Shown here in pieces: positions 22,044 through 32,867 of a stretch of 64,000 nt of DNA. Under the pieces are notes generated by a model that had not been told where the DNA came from, ran no database searches, and saw nothing but the letters and a program-made list of their open reading frames with translations. Made by a program: the position numbers and the translations under genes. Source of the DNA: Teratosphaeria epicoccoides (lineage: Eukaryota; Ascomycota; Dothideomycetes; Mycosphaerellales; Teratosphaeriaceae); NCBI GenBank assembly GCA_021401465.1, contig JADDMT010000047.1:124001-188000 (forward strand), in the 5' to 3' direction. Numbering within the stretch: the stretch's first letter is position 1; every line of letters starts with the position of its first letter.

Positions 22044-24380
22044 ATGGGCAAGCGCTCGCGCAGCAACAGCGAATTGTCCGAGTCGCAGCAGCCCGCCCGA
22101 CGCTCACGGCGCCTTGCGTCGCAGGAGCCAGAGGTCGTGCAGCAGCTACCGACGACCACCAGAAAGCGCGACATCAAACGTGCCCAGAAGCCCGCGGCCA
22201 AGGCTGTCGCACTACCACCACCACCCACAGTACTCGCGGAGCGCGAGCCCAAGACACAAGAGTCATCACTACTGGCATCACAAGAAGAGCTGCCCAGCGC
22301 AGAGTCAGAGCCACAACTCACGCAGCTGCCCGAACCATCAGAGCCAGAAGGAGAGGCACAGTCAGAGGCAGAAGCAGAGGCAGAGACGGAGGCAGAGGCA
22401 GAGGTAGGGGCGGAGCCACAGCCAGAGCAAGACGTCGTTGTTGTCGTCGCCGCGTGCGAGACTCAAAGCACATCGCCGTCGCGCACTCCACCTACTCAGT
22501 TCGAGCCAGATCTCACCATCGTCGAGGAAGAGCATGAGGACATCATCGAGACGCTGCCGATACCCGCTACACCCACACCACTGCCTGCATGGCGCCGCTA
22601 CGGCGGCTACTTCACCTCCGCTGTCAGCAGGCTGAGCCCCTTCGCCCGCCGCCCATCGCAGCCGACACTACAGACAACCTCACGACCCACATCCCAGTCC
22701 GCGACTCCTCCACCGCCACCTGCGCCTCAACCTCCGCACCCCTCGATCGAGCCTACACCACAGCTGGCATCGCAGTCACCACCATCACCGGCACAGAACG
22801 CATTGCGTGCAACACTGAACCGTGCACCGTCGCCGATACACTCAGCTCCTCCAGCGTCGCCGATGGTGCATCAGCCCGTGGCAGCTTCAGTCGAGACACC
22901 AATGTACTCGGCAGCCAATGGTCGTAAGCGGGCCGCCGAGCAAGAGCCGCTCACCGCCAGCAAGCGCACCAAGGTCGCTGAACCCGCGTGGACATCGAAG
23001 CCGACGCCTAGGTCTGGCACTCAGCGCCCTAAGGTTGTGAAGAACCCACAGAGGCGCAATCGCTCCGTGTCTCGCGATATCACCGCCGACCCGTACGCTG
23101 TGCCCGTTCCTCTCCCGGAGAAGGTGGAGTTCATTCACCTGTTCAAATCTCCGCCACCACCAAAGAAGCCGAAGCGCACGGCCCCTTCCAGCGAAGCTGA
23201 GCCAGCTCGCGCAACTGCTGAGGCGCCAACACCCCAGATCATGATCGACCACGCGCCTACAAATCCAACCACACCAATCCTAGCCAAGGCACTGCCACCG
23301 AGCAACTCACCCGCACCATTCAAGGCAGTTGCACCCGTCGAGGCATCGACATCAGCTCAGTCGGTTAAAAGCAAGGTCGCGATCGAGAAGCCGGCGACGA
23401 AGACGCCCGCACCAGTTCAACCACTCAAGCGCAAGGCTCCGACCGAATTGCAAGCAACGCCGGCAGTCGCGAAAACACCATTCCTCATGCCGTCCACCAA
23501 CCGACCAGGGACGGTCACGTCACTCACACCAGTCACCGAGGCCACTGAGCGTTCGCACCTCAGCCTTGCGTCTGACAACACCCCAGCGCAGCCAATGTAT
23601 ACTCCGTCCCACCCACCAGCTACAGCACCAGCCAGACAGCCCCGCAGCATCGCCCAAGCCCGCGCCGCCAGACTTGCTCCTCAGAGTGCGAAGCGCGCAG
23701 GTCCGTATGCATGGGAGTTGGCAGCCGCCGAGCGTGAGCGCTCCCGCGATGCCGTGTCACCATTTTCACCTGTCCCTCCGCCACCATGGAACACGCCGCT
23801 ACCAACTGCCGCGAGCAGTGTGCGTCCCGCGAAGCCCAGAGAGGCCAACGCCGACGTACGCTTCGCGAAGTTGGAGAGACTTAGGAAGTTGGAGGCGGAG
23901 CTGGCGCAGCTCAGAGAAGACGAGGATATTAAAGAGATGGAAGGGCATAGGATGAAGAGGGTCAAGGTCGACCATTTGGAGTACATTCCACACAACAAGC
24001 CTGGCGACTCTGCAGGCACTTTCAGAGTTCCCGAATACGACAGCGATGATGAGATTGAGGTGGAGGAGAGCGTGCCTCTGCGGGCGAATATCTTCGATGA
24101 TGACAAGGACATCTCGAGGCCGGGCCCCACGTTACCAACCGGCGCCTCACATGGAGCGGCAGTTTCGGCATCAATCACCATCTCGTCGGCGCCGGGCCCG
24201 GTCAGTGTGCCAGCCATTCCCACTTCAGCGGCAGTGACTCCAAAAATCTGCAAGTGGAACTTCCCAGAGCTGGGCCAGAGGAGCGGGTCGCCGTCCCCTG
24301 TGTTCAAGGCGAATGCTAAGGCGAAGTTTGAGGCCGGATTTGCGGCATGGAACGAGCGTAATAGTCTCATTAAGGTCTAA
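22044..24380 (+). CDS. Large, mostly disordered nuclear-looking protein, 778 aa
   Basis: Single exon from MGKRSRSNSELSESQQPARR. Composition is dominated by Pro, Ser, Ala, Thr, Glu and Lys. There is a basic RRSRRLASQ start, an acidic Glu/Ala tandem repeat around residues 105-130 (22365-22415, an imperfect GAGGCA repeat), several bipartite basic clusters (NGRKRAAEQ, SKRTKVAEP, KKPKRTAPS), and a short aromatic segment (WRRYGGYFTSAVSRLSPFAR, about residue 185). A coiled coil lies at about 604-636 (FAKLERLRKLEAELAQLRED), followed by a conserved-looking block (VDHLEYIPHNKPGDS, then RVPEYDSDDEIEVEE). The C-terminus has KICKWNFPELGQRSG. No enzymatic domain. The NLS clusters point to the nucleus; a nucleoporin or chromatin scaffold is possible but unproven. 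Confidence 0.8.
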   Translation: MGKRSRSNSELSESQQPARRSRRLASQEPEVVQQLPTTTRKRDIKRAQKPAAKAVALPPPPTVLAEREPKTQESSLLASQEELPSAESEPQLTQLPEPSEPEGEAQSEAEAEAETEAEAEVGAEPQPEQDVVVVVAACETQSTSPSRTPPTQFEPDLTIVEEEHEDIIETLPIPATPTPLPAWRRYGGYFTSAVSRLSPFARRPSQPTLQTTSRPTSQSATPPPPPAPQPPHPSIEPTPQLASQSPPSPAQNALRATLNRAPSPIHSAPPASPMVHQPVAASVETPMYSAANGRKRAAEQEPLTASKRTKVAEPAWTSKPTPRSGTQRPKVVKNPQRRNRSVSRDITADPYAVPVPLPEKVEFIHLFKSPPPPKKPKRTAPSSEAEPARATAEAPTPQIMIDHAPTNPTTPILAKALPPSNSPAPFKAVAPVEASTSAQSVKSKVAIEKPATKTPAPVQPLKRKAPTELQATPAVAKTPFLMPSTNRPGTVTSLTPVTEATERSHLSLASDNTPAQPMYTPSHPPATAPARQPRSIAQARAARLAPQSAKRAGPYAWELAAAERERSRDAVSPFSPVPPPPWNTPLPTAASSVRPAKPREANADVRFAKLERLRKLEAELAQLREDEDIKEMEGHRMKRVKVDHLEYIPHNKPGDSAGTFRVPEYDSDDEIEVEESVPLRANIFDDDKDISRPGPTLPTGASHGAAVSASITISSAPGPVSVPAIPTSAAVTPKICKWNFPELGQRSGSPSPVFKANAKAKFEAGFAAWNERNSLIKV

Positions 24381-24870
24381 TTGTGCTTTTTAGCGAGGTG
24401 TTGGATGGAGATAAGGAACACTGATATGATTGTACGAGTTTTGGAACTGTTGCTATTGCAAGCTTTTGCGCGATTGTACGGCACATGGGCCGTCAGCGAG
24501 GCGTTGTTCCGGGAAGGCATGAAGCCACGATGAATGGCAGGGTATTGGCCTGGATGGGTTTTGAGCTTTTTGTCGTTTGAATACGGTTATCGTAGGTGAA
24601 TGCAAGCTGACGACACAAATCTTTCGGGTTCGTCAGAGTTCCCGCGTATTCTCCAATGGCTGGTGCTACCCGACCGTCAGGTAGCTGACCGCTGGCCGCG
24701 ATTGACTCATCACGCTGCAACGACTGCCAGTAGTAGTGTATGTCCACACCATCACTGTGCTGAACAACCAAAACTCAGTGCATGGACCTTCCTGACGGCG
24801 GTCCAAATGTGCCAATTCCACATGAGGGGTGTTCTTGGCTTACGGCCACATCAAGAATCGACCTTCTAAC
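24381..24870. other. Border zone, possible gene relic
   Basis: Last stretch of normal base composition before the AT-rich, TAG-rich repeat block. A 92-codon minus frame (24493-24771) contains DIHYYWQSLQRDESIAASGQ, which has a faintly lectin-like look, but it has no signal peptide or splice partner. At most it is a truncated gene end left by transposon insertion; low support. Confidence 0.3.
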
Positions 24871-26367
24871 ACCTATATAGGCCTATATACCCATTAACAA
24901 TAATCTATTAGCACTAATGTCGTTGTTGTTTTCACCATGCCACCTCAGGTAATTGACTAGCCATACTAGCACAAGTATGTGTAGCAAGCTATAGCTATTA
25001 GCGTCTGCCATGTTAATATCTAGGAGACTATCATGTAGGAAGAATAGACAATTATCAGTCGCAGTTGCCTTGCAAGGCGGCTCGATGATTAGGGCTTCTG
25101 CAAATATGTACCTTATATTAGAGGCAAAGTCATAGTAAAGGTTAACTGCCTTATAGAGTATTAACACTAGTGCTACTAGTCTACTAACAAGGAGATACTT
25201 GATGTATTATCTGCAAATAGATACGACATAAGCCGTAGAACATTATAGTAGCGACGTATTACCCTTAGCTATAAGAAGAAGCTTAATTAAGAGGAAGGGG
25301 AAAGGGAAGTATAGTAACTTATACTACTATTACGTAGTAAGTATAACAAAGGTAATACTCTGCATTATAGTAGGGAGAACCTATACATGCACTTTTAACA
25401 TGCATACTAGACAGTTAGATAGTAGGGACACTTATAGTCTAATTACAGTATACTTACTACTTAATTATAAGAGTAATTGCCTTTTCTAAGCTGTATGGAG
25501 TGTTAACCCCTAGGGCTTTCAAGAGCGTAGTCGTCCTTTAAGGGTAAAGCGTAGTGTCCTTTAAGCTCCTAGACTAAACTAGGGCTAGTTAATTAATGAC
25601 TATTACAAGATAGAGATGTTTGGAATTAGCATTTACGCTGCTATTAACATGTAGTCTCGCAATATCATGTAGATCTACATTAGCATTGTCAGACGCATGA
25701 AGCTAAGTATCCTTACATAATACTCTTAATGTATGCAGGAGTTCTTAATAGTACCTTAAATAATCTAGAGTGACAGGGGTCTTAAGACACTAGATCTAGC
25801 TAATGCTTACTTTTAGCTGTTACAAGAAGCTTGTAGGGACGTAGGCAAAGGCTGTTGTCTAGACGTAGAGGAGCTAGGCGATTAGCAAGAGGCTTAATTT
25901 ATAGCAAGGGTAGTAGCTATAGCTAGCGACTAAGGGCTATTACTATTTGACAAGATAGATGACTCTAACAATCAAGATAACGACAACGACGACAACGAGC
26001 CCCTACGCTAGCTAGACATGTAGCATTACTAGCAAGCTAAGTAGCTAGTCTTTAGACCCTAGCCGCTACTAAGGAACAAGCTTACATTTGCTAGCTGTTA
26101 TTAGTATAGGACAAGCAAGATAAATTAGCGCATTAAGGTATAGTAGGGCTAGCTCTTAAAGGCTAAGCTTAATTACTAGAGAGACTAGTTTCAAGTGCTT
26201 AAAGATAGTAGCTATTAGAGCAAAGACTACCTCTCTAACAAGATTACCTTTATTGTAGTCTACATGCCTATTATCTAGACAGCTGCTACTAAGTTCTTAA
26301 TCTTGTAGAGGAACTACAAGATTCGCAGCTAACTACAGCGGCTACATTATGTGCTAGGGGTCCCTAA
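24871..26367. repeat. Unassigned RIP-degraded repeat remnant
   Basis: Composition changes abruptly near 24,870 to TA-, CTA- and TAG-rich sequence. On the plus strand, from about 25,840 to 26,330, one frame reads like decayed coding sequence: stops are almost all TAG, an Asp/Asn-rich run sits near 25,970, and segments such as LLRNKLTFASCY and KDYLSNKITFIVVYMPII follow. I cannot assign it to gag, pol or a DNA-transposon transposase. It is cut at 26,367 by a family A LTR. Confidence 0.55.
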
Positions 26368-26758
26368 TAATATAGATGTATATGCTATATAATATAAAAA
26401 TATCTTGTAGTATAACAGAGTAATCTGACCTTTTAATAGGTACAAGATAGCGCTGCTTTCTGCTTATTACAGAGGTAGCGCTAGAGGTGCTCATAACCCC
26501 TAACGCTACTTAATTAGGGAAAGCATGTCTAAGCCTAACCCTGTAGGGGTACTATGAGGTCAGGAAGCCCCTATAGGGGTACTATAGGGTTAGCAACGTA
26601 GGGGCATCCTATGTCAAGCATTAATCCTACTTAGACGACATATAAGCTAACGTATGTATAAAGGACCCCCCTTACTATGTGTAGTAGAGTTACTACATAC
26701 TAAGGGTAGGCATTAGAACCTATGCGGCTCTAATAGCCCCCTAGTATTAACCGTATTA
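26368..26758 (-). repeat. Family A LTR (fragment 1), 391 bp
   Basis: Reverse complement of the 360-bp LTR. It is longer because of an internal insertion of about 31 bp around 26,570-26,600 that partly duplicates a GGGGTACTAT-type motif. Terminal TG is mutated to TA and terminal CA to TA, consistent with RIP. Confidence 0.85.
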
Positions 26759-27393
26759 CTGCCCCTCCTCCTATAAGGATGTCCCTAGCCTTACTAAGTA
26801 ATACATATAGAACGTATAGGGTACAGGATATAGCATACTTATACCGCGCAAGAGTAAATAGGTAGATAGCCTACATAACATGTGTTATATGTATACCTTA
26901 ACATCTTCGTAGCAAATGTAAGACAGAGGTTACTAACTTAGGCAGGTTTTTAATCTGTCACATGTTAGGCGGCTTCATAACACCTTCGCTTCACATGCAG
27001 AGGATATCAGGAAACTACAAGTACATACTTTAGTTAATCTTTAGAATTATAGGGCAAGCATATACACTAGCTTCGCCAAGTAGCTTAGCCGTCCCTATTT
27101 AGTCGTGACTATGAAGAAACATGTCGTAGAACCTTAGGGCTAGTAGGAATATGTGCGGATAATCTGCGCATACCGCTTGAAATAGCAGGAGCGCGCTCCT
27201 AGCGCGGGTCTCGTCATATTTTCATGCTAGTAGACTAGCATGAGTATAGTTAGCGTACATGCGTAACAGCTACATTACCTGTTCTTGCATTATTTAGTCC
27301 CTATGTAAGTTAACTACAGGCAGGTACTCTACGCATGTAGTTTGAGTTACTAGCTTAACGGTTGTAGTAGGTAACAGGGCAGCTATTAGAGAG

Positions 27394-27401
27394 TATAAAA
27401 A
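27394..27401 (+). promoter_or_regulatory. TATA box for the antisense ORF, fragment 1 copy
   Basis: TATAAAAA on the strand opposite to gag-pol, about 90 bp before the antisense frame. The same octamer sits at the same place in the other three family A copies. Confidence 0.5.
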
Positions 27402-27479
27402 CCTTGTCGCTTTCCTAAACTTCCTGTTCTAAAACACTAACATTAACCTCTACTTCTACTTTGCTTAGCTTTCGCCTCG

Positions 27480-29155
27480 CTATACTAGCGTGTCTAAACC
27501 GGAGCTTCTTCTTCTTCAATTAATTAATCAAGATTAATTAACTACTCATCTTAGTAATAATAGCTTATATGCTACAGACTAAGTTCGTGTCTAAACCGGA
27601 GCTTCTTCTTCTTCAATTAATTAATCAAGATTAATTAACTACTCATCTTAGTAATAATAGCTTATATGCTACAGACTAAGTTTGAAACTACTCGCTCTGC
27701 CTGCAATCGTTACTTATGTCAACAATGCCTTAACAACCTTAGCAGCTAGGCTACACACATCTCTCCTCTGCGTGTTAGTAAGGCATCCCCTACCTGCAAG
27801 GTATGCGTGACCTATACTAACTAAAGCGTAGCCGAGATCTACGTTAGCAGATTTGATAAGGGTAGTGTCTACTACAACTATGTCAATTACTATAGCAAGT
27901 ATCAAAAATGCCAAGAATCCCTAAAGAGGTGTATAGCAAGTACAACTAGCTCTGCCATAACATTAATGACTTCTAGGGTACGCGTAATAAGGGGATTACT
28001 AAAGGTACTCTAACTATGAACAGGCTATAGGCTAAGTACCGCAAGGTACTTGCCTACCTGCTTGGCGCCCTCTCGTGCTTCACTGTAACTACAAACCGCT
28101 TACATGGCGGCGTTCGCTTTAACTCTCTACTAACAGGCAAAAACGTTTGTCTAGGTCTAATCGTAGACTTAGTCTAGAAGATCTTGAAGGTGTTAACTAT
28201 TAGGGTTAAGACCTTCGCCATAGTACGTATATAGTGCAGGTACCCTCTAAGGATAAATGCTAACTTTCTCTACTAGGCTAACGTTAGCGTCGAGGATTAC
28301 CCGACTAGCCGCTAGCGTTAGCAACTTAGGGCCCTTGCCTCTATTAACAATGACTTTAAGATGTAGATGATCTACAAGAAGGTTATTAAGCAATTCACTA
28401 TTCCTGCTGCTAAGGCTACGCCCTAGCGTTGTACCGCGAGGCAGCCTACCTCCGAGCTAGTCTAGAGGACTAAGCCGTAAGTTACTTAAATCCTGTTACA
28501 TGCGTATAGCTAACACATTATAGCGCTACTACCTACGCTACCTCTACGCTACTATCTAAGAAGAAAAAGAAGGCTAGGGCTAAGATTAAGGTTAGTAACG
28601 AGGAAGCCGAACCTTCCCTACTTGTAATCTATACTACGTCTGCTAAGATGCTAAGGCACAAGCCTCTAAGCTAGATATTTAAGGATAAGGAGGATGACGA
28701 CATTTAGGATACCTTCGATTCTAACGTAATTCCTGCGTACTACGATATTGCCGCACTAGTTGCGCCTAAGGAAGACACTAAGTTCGATGATGTTATTAAC
28801 ACTCATGTCAAGAAGCGCAAGATGACCTCGAGGGCCGAGCGCCATAGCTACAAGCGCGCCTAAGTCTCTTCGCCTTCTAATGCTAAGGATGAGGAGGAGG
28901 TAGTTGTTACGACTAGACGCGGTAAGGCTGTCGCTAGCTCTCTAGCTACTATAGGCTCTAAAGACAAGCTCCCTCGCAACCTACTAAAGAAGAAGATGCT
29001 AGCCTCTCTTTTTAGCGTTACTACTCCTGTTACTCCTAGTCGCCTCAGGGTGTTTAGTAGACCCCGTGTAGGTAGGCAGTCCTTAGCGGACTATAACAAG
29101 AAAGACTCTTCTACTTCAGGTTTAGTTAAAAAAGCCCTTAACTATTAGTCGCTAA
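27480..29155 (+). pseudogene. Family A antisense accessory ORF, fragment 1, broken
   Basis: Homologous to the 31156-32727 frame. The start codon is lost, a 97-bp tandem duplication interrupts the N-terminal region, and stops (nearly all TAG/TAA at former Gln/Trp codons) and a small indel near the end break it. The Cys-x2-Cys pair survives as CQQC, and the Lys-rich and Asp/Glu-rich C-terminal half is still readable. Confidence 0.7.
27490..27683. repeat. 97-bp tandem duplication
   Basis: Two adjacent units, 27490-27586 and 27587-27683, differ only at the last base. Surrounding family copies have a single unit. Near identity in a heavily mutated element shows the duplication arose after RIP stopped acting here. 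Confidence 0.93.
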
Positions 29156-29295
29156 GCATTAGCTACGAAGCTAATCTAAGCATGTCTCTTGTTCTCCTTA
29201 GGTTTATTCTAGGTGTACCTTTAGGCATTAATGATATATGAGTAGGGCGTTTGTTTCTCGTTGTTACTTCGCGCGTTATGCGCTACATACACGTG

Positions 29296-30072
29296 TTAAG
29301 AACTCTACTCTAAAACTCTTATCTTCCTACAAATTAACCTTCTTAAGCCCTACTTACGCCTCCTCCGCTCTTCGAACTCACAAATAGCTTCTAGAGCGTT
29401 CTTGTAGTCTTTAGCCAGAACCTATTATGTATACTTAGGTAGGTATCCTTTCTACTTTACTAGATAGTACATTACGCCTTTACGCTACATACTGTCCTTA
29501 ATACCCTTAACTTCCTACTATTCGTTCTCTTCTGCTACTAGCATTAGATCTGCAGGCTCTTCGCCCTTACGCTGTACCTATAGTTCGAGTAGAGATACGT
29601 AGAAGACGTTATGCACATAATACAATAGTAGTAATAATAGCTAGTACGCCTACAAGCCTATTATGTCATGTATCTAGAAGGGTCTGACAAACCTTAGTGT
29701 CATCTTCTTACTTAGAAGTTTTAGCTTGAGATTCTTTGTTAATAGTAATACCTTCGTACTAACTGCATACTACATCGGTTTAGTACAGGCGTTATTATGT
29801 TTAATCTAGGATTCTGAGGCCTTTTTCTAGTATTCTATTAGCACTAAACGTACCTCGCGTATACGCTACGCTACTTCCGTAGCGGCTAGCACCCTCTCCT
29901 TAGAAGACTTGTCCTAAGGTAGTTCTAGGTGTATTTCTAGGTTAAAGCCATAAAGAATCTAAAATAGCGACATGCATATAGTAGCATACATGCTATTATT
30001 AACTACAAATTCTGCTATAGGAATTACGTTAGCCTAGGCATCCTAGTTCTTAGCGTAGTAGCACTAAAGGTA
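29296..30072 (-). pseudogene. Family A pol 3' remnant (integrase C-terminus, chromodomain)
   Basis: Reverse strand matches the last 780 bp of the A1 gag-pol frame, including the chromodomain-like end and the Glu/Arg-rich tail (EFEERRRR). The pol stop codon is at 29296-29298. The 5' side is cut by the LTR at 30,073. Confidence 0.75.
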
Positions 30073-30432
30073 TGATATAGATGTATATGCTATATAATAT
30101 AGAAATATCTCGCAGTGTGACAGAGTAATCCGACCTTTTAGTAGGTATAAGATAGCGCTGCTTTCTGCTTATTACAGAGGTAGCGTTAAGGGTGCTTATA
30201 ACCCCTGACGCTCCTTAATTAGGGAAAGCATGTCCGAGCCTAACCCTGCAGGGGTGCCGTAGGGTTAGCGACATAGGGGCGTCCTCTATTGACTACTAAT
30301 CCTACTTAGATAACATATAAGCTAATGTATGTACGAAGGACCCCCTTGCTATATGTAGTAGGGTTACTACATACTAAGGGCGGGCATTAGAACCTATGCG
30401 GTTCTAATGGCCCCCTAGTATTAACCGTATTA
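30073..30432 (-). repeat. Family A LTR (fragment 2), 360 bp
   Basis: Reverse complement of the 48318-48677 LTR, same length, starting TGATATAGATG. Next to it, on the reverse strand, is the purine-rich GAGGAGGGG tract expected just upstream of a 3' LTR. Confidence 0.9.
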
Positions 30433-31067
30433 CTACCCCTCCTCCTATAAGGATGTCCCTAGCCTTACTAAGTAATACACGCGGAACGTATAGGGTATAG
30501 GATGTAGCACGCTTACACTACGCAAGGGTAAATAGGTAGATAGCCTATGTAACATGTGTCATGCATACACCTTAATACCTTCGTAGCAAGTACAGGGCGG
30601 AGGCTGCTAACTTAGGCGGGTTTTAATCTATTACATGTTAGGCGGCTTTGTAATACCTTCGCTTTACATGTAGATCGAGATATTAGGAGACTACAAGCAC
30701 GTACTTTAGTTAATCCTTGAAATTATAGGGCGAGCATACGCGCTAGCCTCGCCAAGTAGCTTGGCCGTCCCTATTTAGTCATGACTATAGAGAACATGTC
30801 ACAGAACCTTAGGGTAGTAGGAAGGTACGTAGACGCTCTACGCACGCTACTCGAAATGGCAGGAGCGTACTCCTAGCGCAGGTCTCGCCACATTTTCATG
30901 CTAGTAGGCTAGCATGAGTACAGTTAGCGCACATACGTAACAGCCGCGTTATCCGTTCTTGCATTATTAGGTCCCCTTATAAGTTAACTAAAGGCAGGTG
31001 CTCTACGCATGTAGTTCGAGTTACTAGCTTAATGGTTGCGATAGGTAACAGGGGGGCTGTTAGAGGG

Positions 31068-31075
31068 TATAAAAA
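31068..31075 (+). promoter_or_regulatory. TATA box for the family A antisense ORF
   Basis: TATAAAAA in the context GAGGGTATAAAAACCTCG, 80 bp before the ATG at 31156 and more than 600 bp from the LTR, so it is an internal element and not the LTR promoter. Confidence 0.6.
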
Positions 31076-31155
31076 CCTCGTCGCTTCCTAAACTTTCCTG
31101 CTCTAAGATACTAACATTAACCTCCGCTCCTACTTCGCTTAGCTTGCGCCTCGCC

Positions 31156-32727
31156 ATGTCTGCAGGTCTAAACCGGAGCTTCTTCTTCTTTAATCAATTA
31201 ATCAAGATTAACTAACTCATCTTAGCTATAATAGCTTATGTGCTACAGACTAAGTTTGACGCTACTTGCTCTGCCTGCGATTGTCGCTTATGTTGACAAT
31301 GCCTTAATAACCTTAGTAGCTAAGCTGCACACATTTCTCCTCTATGTGTTAGTAAGGCGTCTCCTACCTGCGAGGTATGCGTGACTTGTACTAACTAAAG
31401 CGTAGCCGAGATCTATGTTAGCAGATTTGATGAGAGTAGTGTCTACCGCAATTATGTTAACTATAATAGCAAGCATTAAAAATGCCAAGACCTCCTTAAA
31501 GAGGTGTATGGCGAGTATAACTAGCTCTACTATAACATCGATGACTTCTAGAGTATGCGTGACAAGGGGATTACTAAAGGCACTCTGACTATAAACAGGC
31601 TATAGGCTAAGTACCGCGAGGTACTCGCCTACCTACTTGGCGCCCTCTTATGCTTCACCGTAACTACTAACTATTCTTACGGCAGTGTTTGCTTCGACTC
31701 TCTGCTAACAGGCGAAAACGTTTGTCTAGGTCTAATCGCAGACTTAGTCTAGAAGATCTTGAAGGTACTAACTGTTAGGGTCGAGACCTTTACTATAGTA
31801 CGCATATAGTACAGGTACCCTCTAAGTATAAATGCTGACTTTCTCCGCTAGGCTAACGTTAGCGTCGAGAAATATCCAACTAGCTGTCAGTGTTAGCAAC
31901 TCGGGGCCCTTGCCTCTATTAACAATGACTTTAAGACGCGGATGATCTACAAGAAGGTTATTAAGCAATTTACCGCTCCTGCCGCTAAGGCTACGCCCTA
32001 GCGCTGTACTAAGAGACAGCCTGCCTCTAAGCCGGTCCTAAGGACTAAGCCGTAAGTTACTCACTCGAATCCTGTCGCGTGCGTATAGCTAACACATTGT
32101 AGCGCCGCTGCCTACGCCGCCTCGACGCTACTGTCTAAGAAGAAGAAGAAGGCTAGGGCCAAAATTGAGGTTAGCGACGAGGAAGCCAAACCTTCCCTGC
32201 TTGCGACCCGTACTACGTCCGTCAAGACGCTAAGGTACAAGCCTCTAGGCTAGATCTTTGAGGATGAGGAGGATGACGACGTCTAGGATACCTTCGGTCC
32301 TAACGTGATCCCTTCGCGCTATAGTGTCACTATACTAGTTACGCCTAAGGGGGACACTAAGTCTAATGATGTAGTCGACACTTGTGTCAAGAAGCGCAAG
32401 ATGATCTCGAGGGCCGAGCGCGACAGCCGCAAGCGCGCTTAAGTCTCTTCGCCTTCTAATGCTAAGGATGAGGTAGTCGTTACGACTAAGCGTAGTAAGG
32501 ATGTCGCTAGTTCTCTGGCTACTATAGGCTCTAAAGACGAGCTCCCTCGCAACCTACTAAAGAAGAAGATGCTAGCCTCTCTTCGTGGCGTTACTACCCC
32601 TGTTACTCATAGTCGCTTTGGGGTGTTTAGTAGACCCCGTGTAGGTAGGCAGTCCCTAGCGGACCGTAACAAGAGAGACTCTTCTGCTTCGGGTTTAGTC
32701 AGGAAGCCCCTAACTAGTAGTCGCTAA
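31156..32727 (+). pseudogene. Family A antisense accessory ORF, best copy, 524 codons
   Basis: A single frame of 1572 bp from ATG to TAA on the strand opposite to gag-pol, lying between pol and the 3' LTR. All internal stops are TAG, TAA or TGA in positions explained by RIP of Gln, Trp or Arg codons. The N-terminus has several cysteines; across four copies only Cys46-x2-Cys49 and Cys75 are constant, since others alternate TGC/CGC as RIP would do. The middle has LLKEVYGEYN and KYREVLAYLLGALLCFTVTT. The C-terminal third is Lys-rich (SKKKKKARAKIEVSDEE) then acidic (EDEEDDDV), with a basic nuclear-signal-like end (VKKRKMISRAERDSRKRA). No known domain recognised. It may bind nucleic acid; that is inference. 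Confidence 0.75.
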
Positions 32728-32867
32728 GCATTAGCTACGAAGCTAATCCGAGCATGTCTCTTGTTCTCCTTAGGTTTATTCTAGGTGTGCCTTTAGGTAT
32801 CAATGATGTATAAGTAGGGCGTTTGCTTCTCGTTATTACTCCGCGTGTTATGCACTATATACACGTG

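Larger units (their letters stand above)
26368..30072 (-). mobile_element. Gypsy family A, fragment 1: 3' LTR, antisense ORF region, pol end
   Basis: Reverse-oriented 3' part of the family A element whose full-length copy is at 40588-48677. Reading from the left: an LTR in reverse complement, the accessory antisense region, then the end of pol. Pol is cut at 30,072 by the LTR of fragment 2, so fragment 1 is the older insertion. RIP is heavy; many TG and CG sites intact in fragment 2 are TA or TG/CA here. Confidence 0.85.

Noticed and set aside
21784..22537. Overlapping Arg/His-rich frames around the start of the 778-aa gene
   Set aside because: Products of the repetitive, GC-rich coding sequence read out of frame.
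1..24870. tRNA, rRNA or snRNA genes
   Set aside because: None recognised by eye; a covariance-model scan would be needed to exclude a small one.
31250..31395. A nine-cysteine zinc-binding domain at the N-terminus of the family A antisense ORF in fragment 2
   Set aside because: Comparison of four copies shows several of these Cys codons as CGC (Arg) elsewhere, so RIP of CGC to TGC probably created them; only CxxC and one further Cys are constant.
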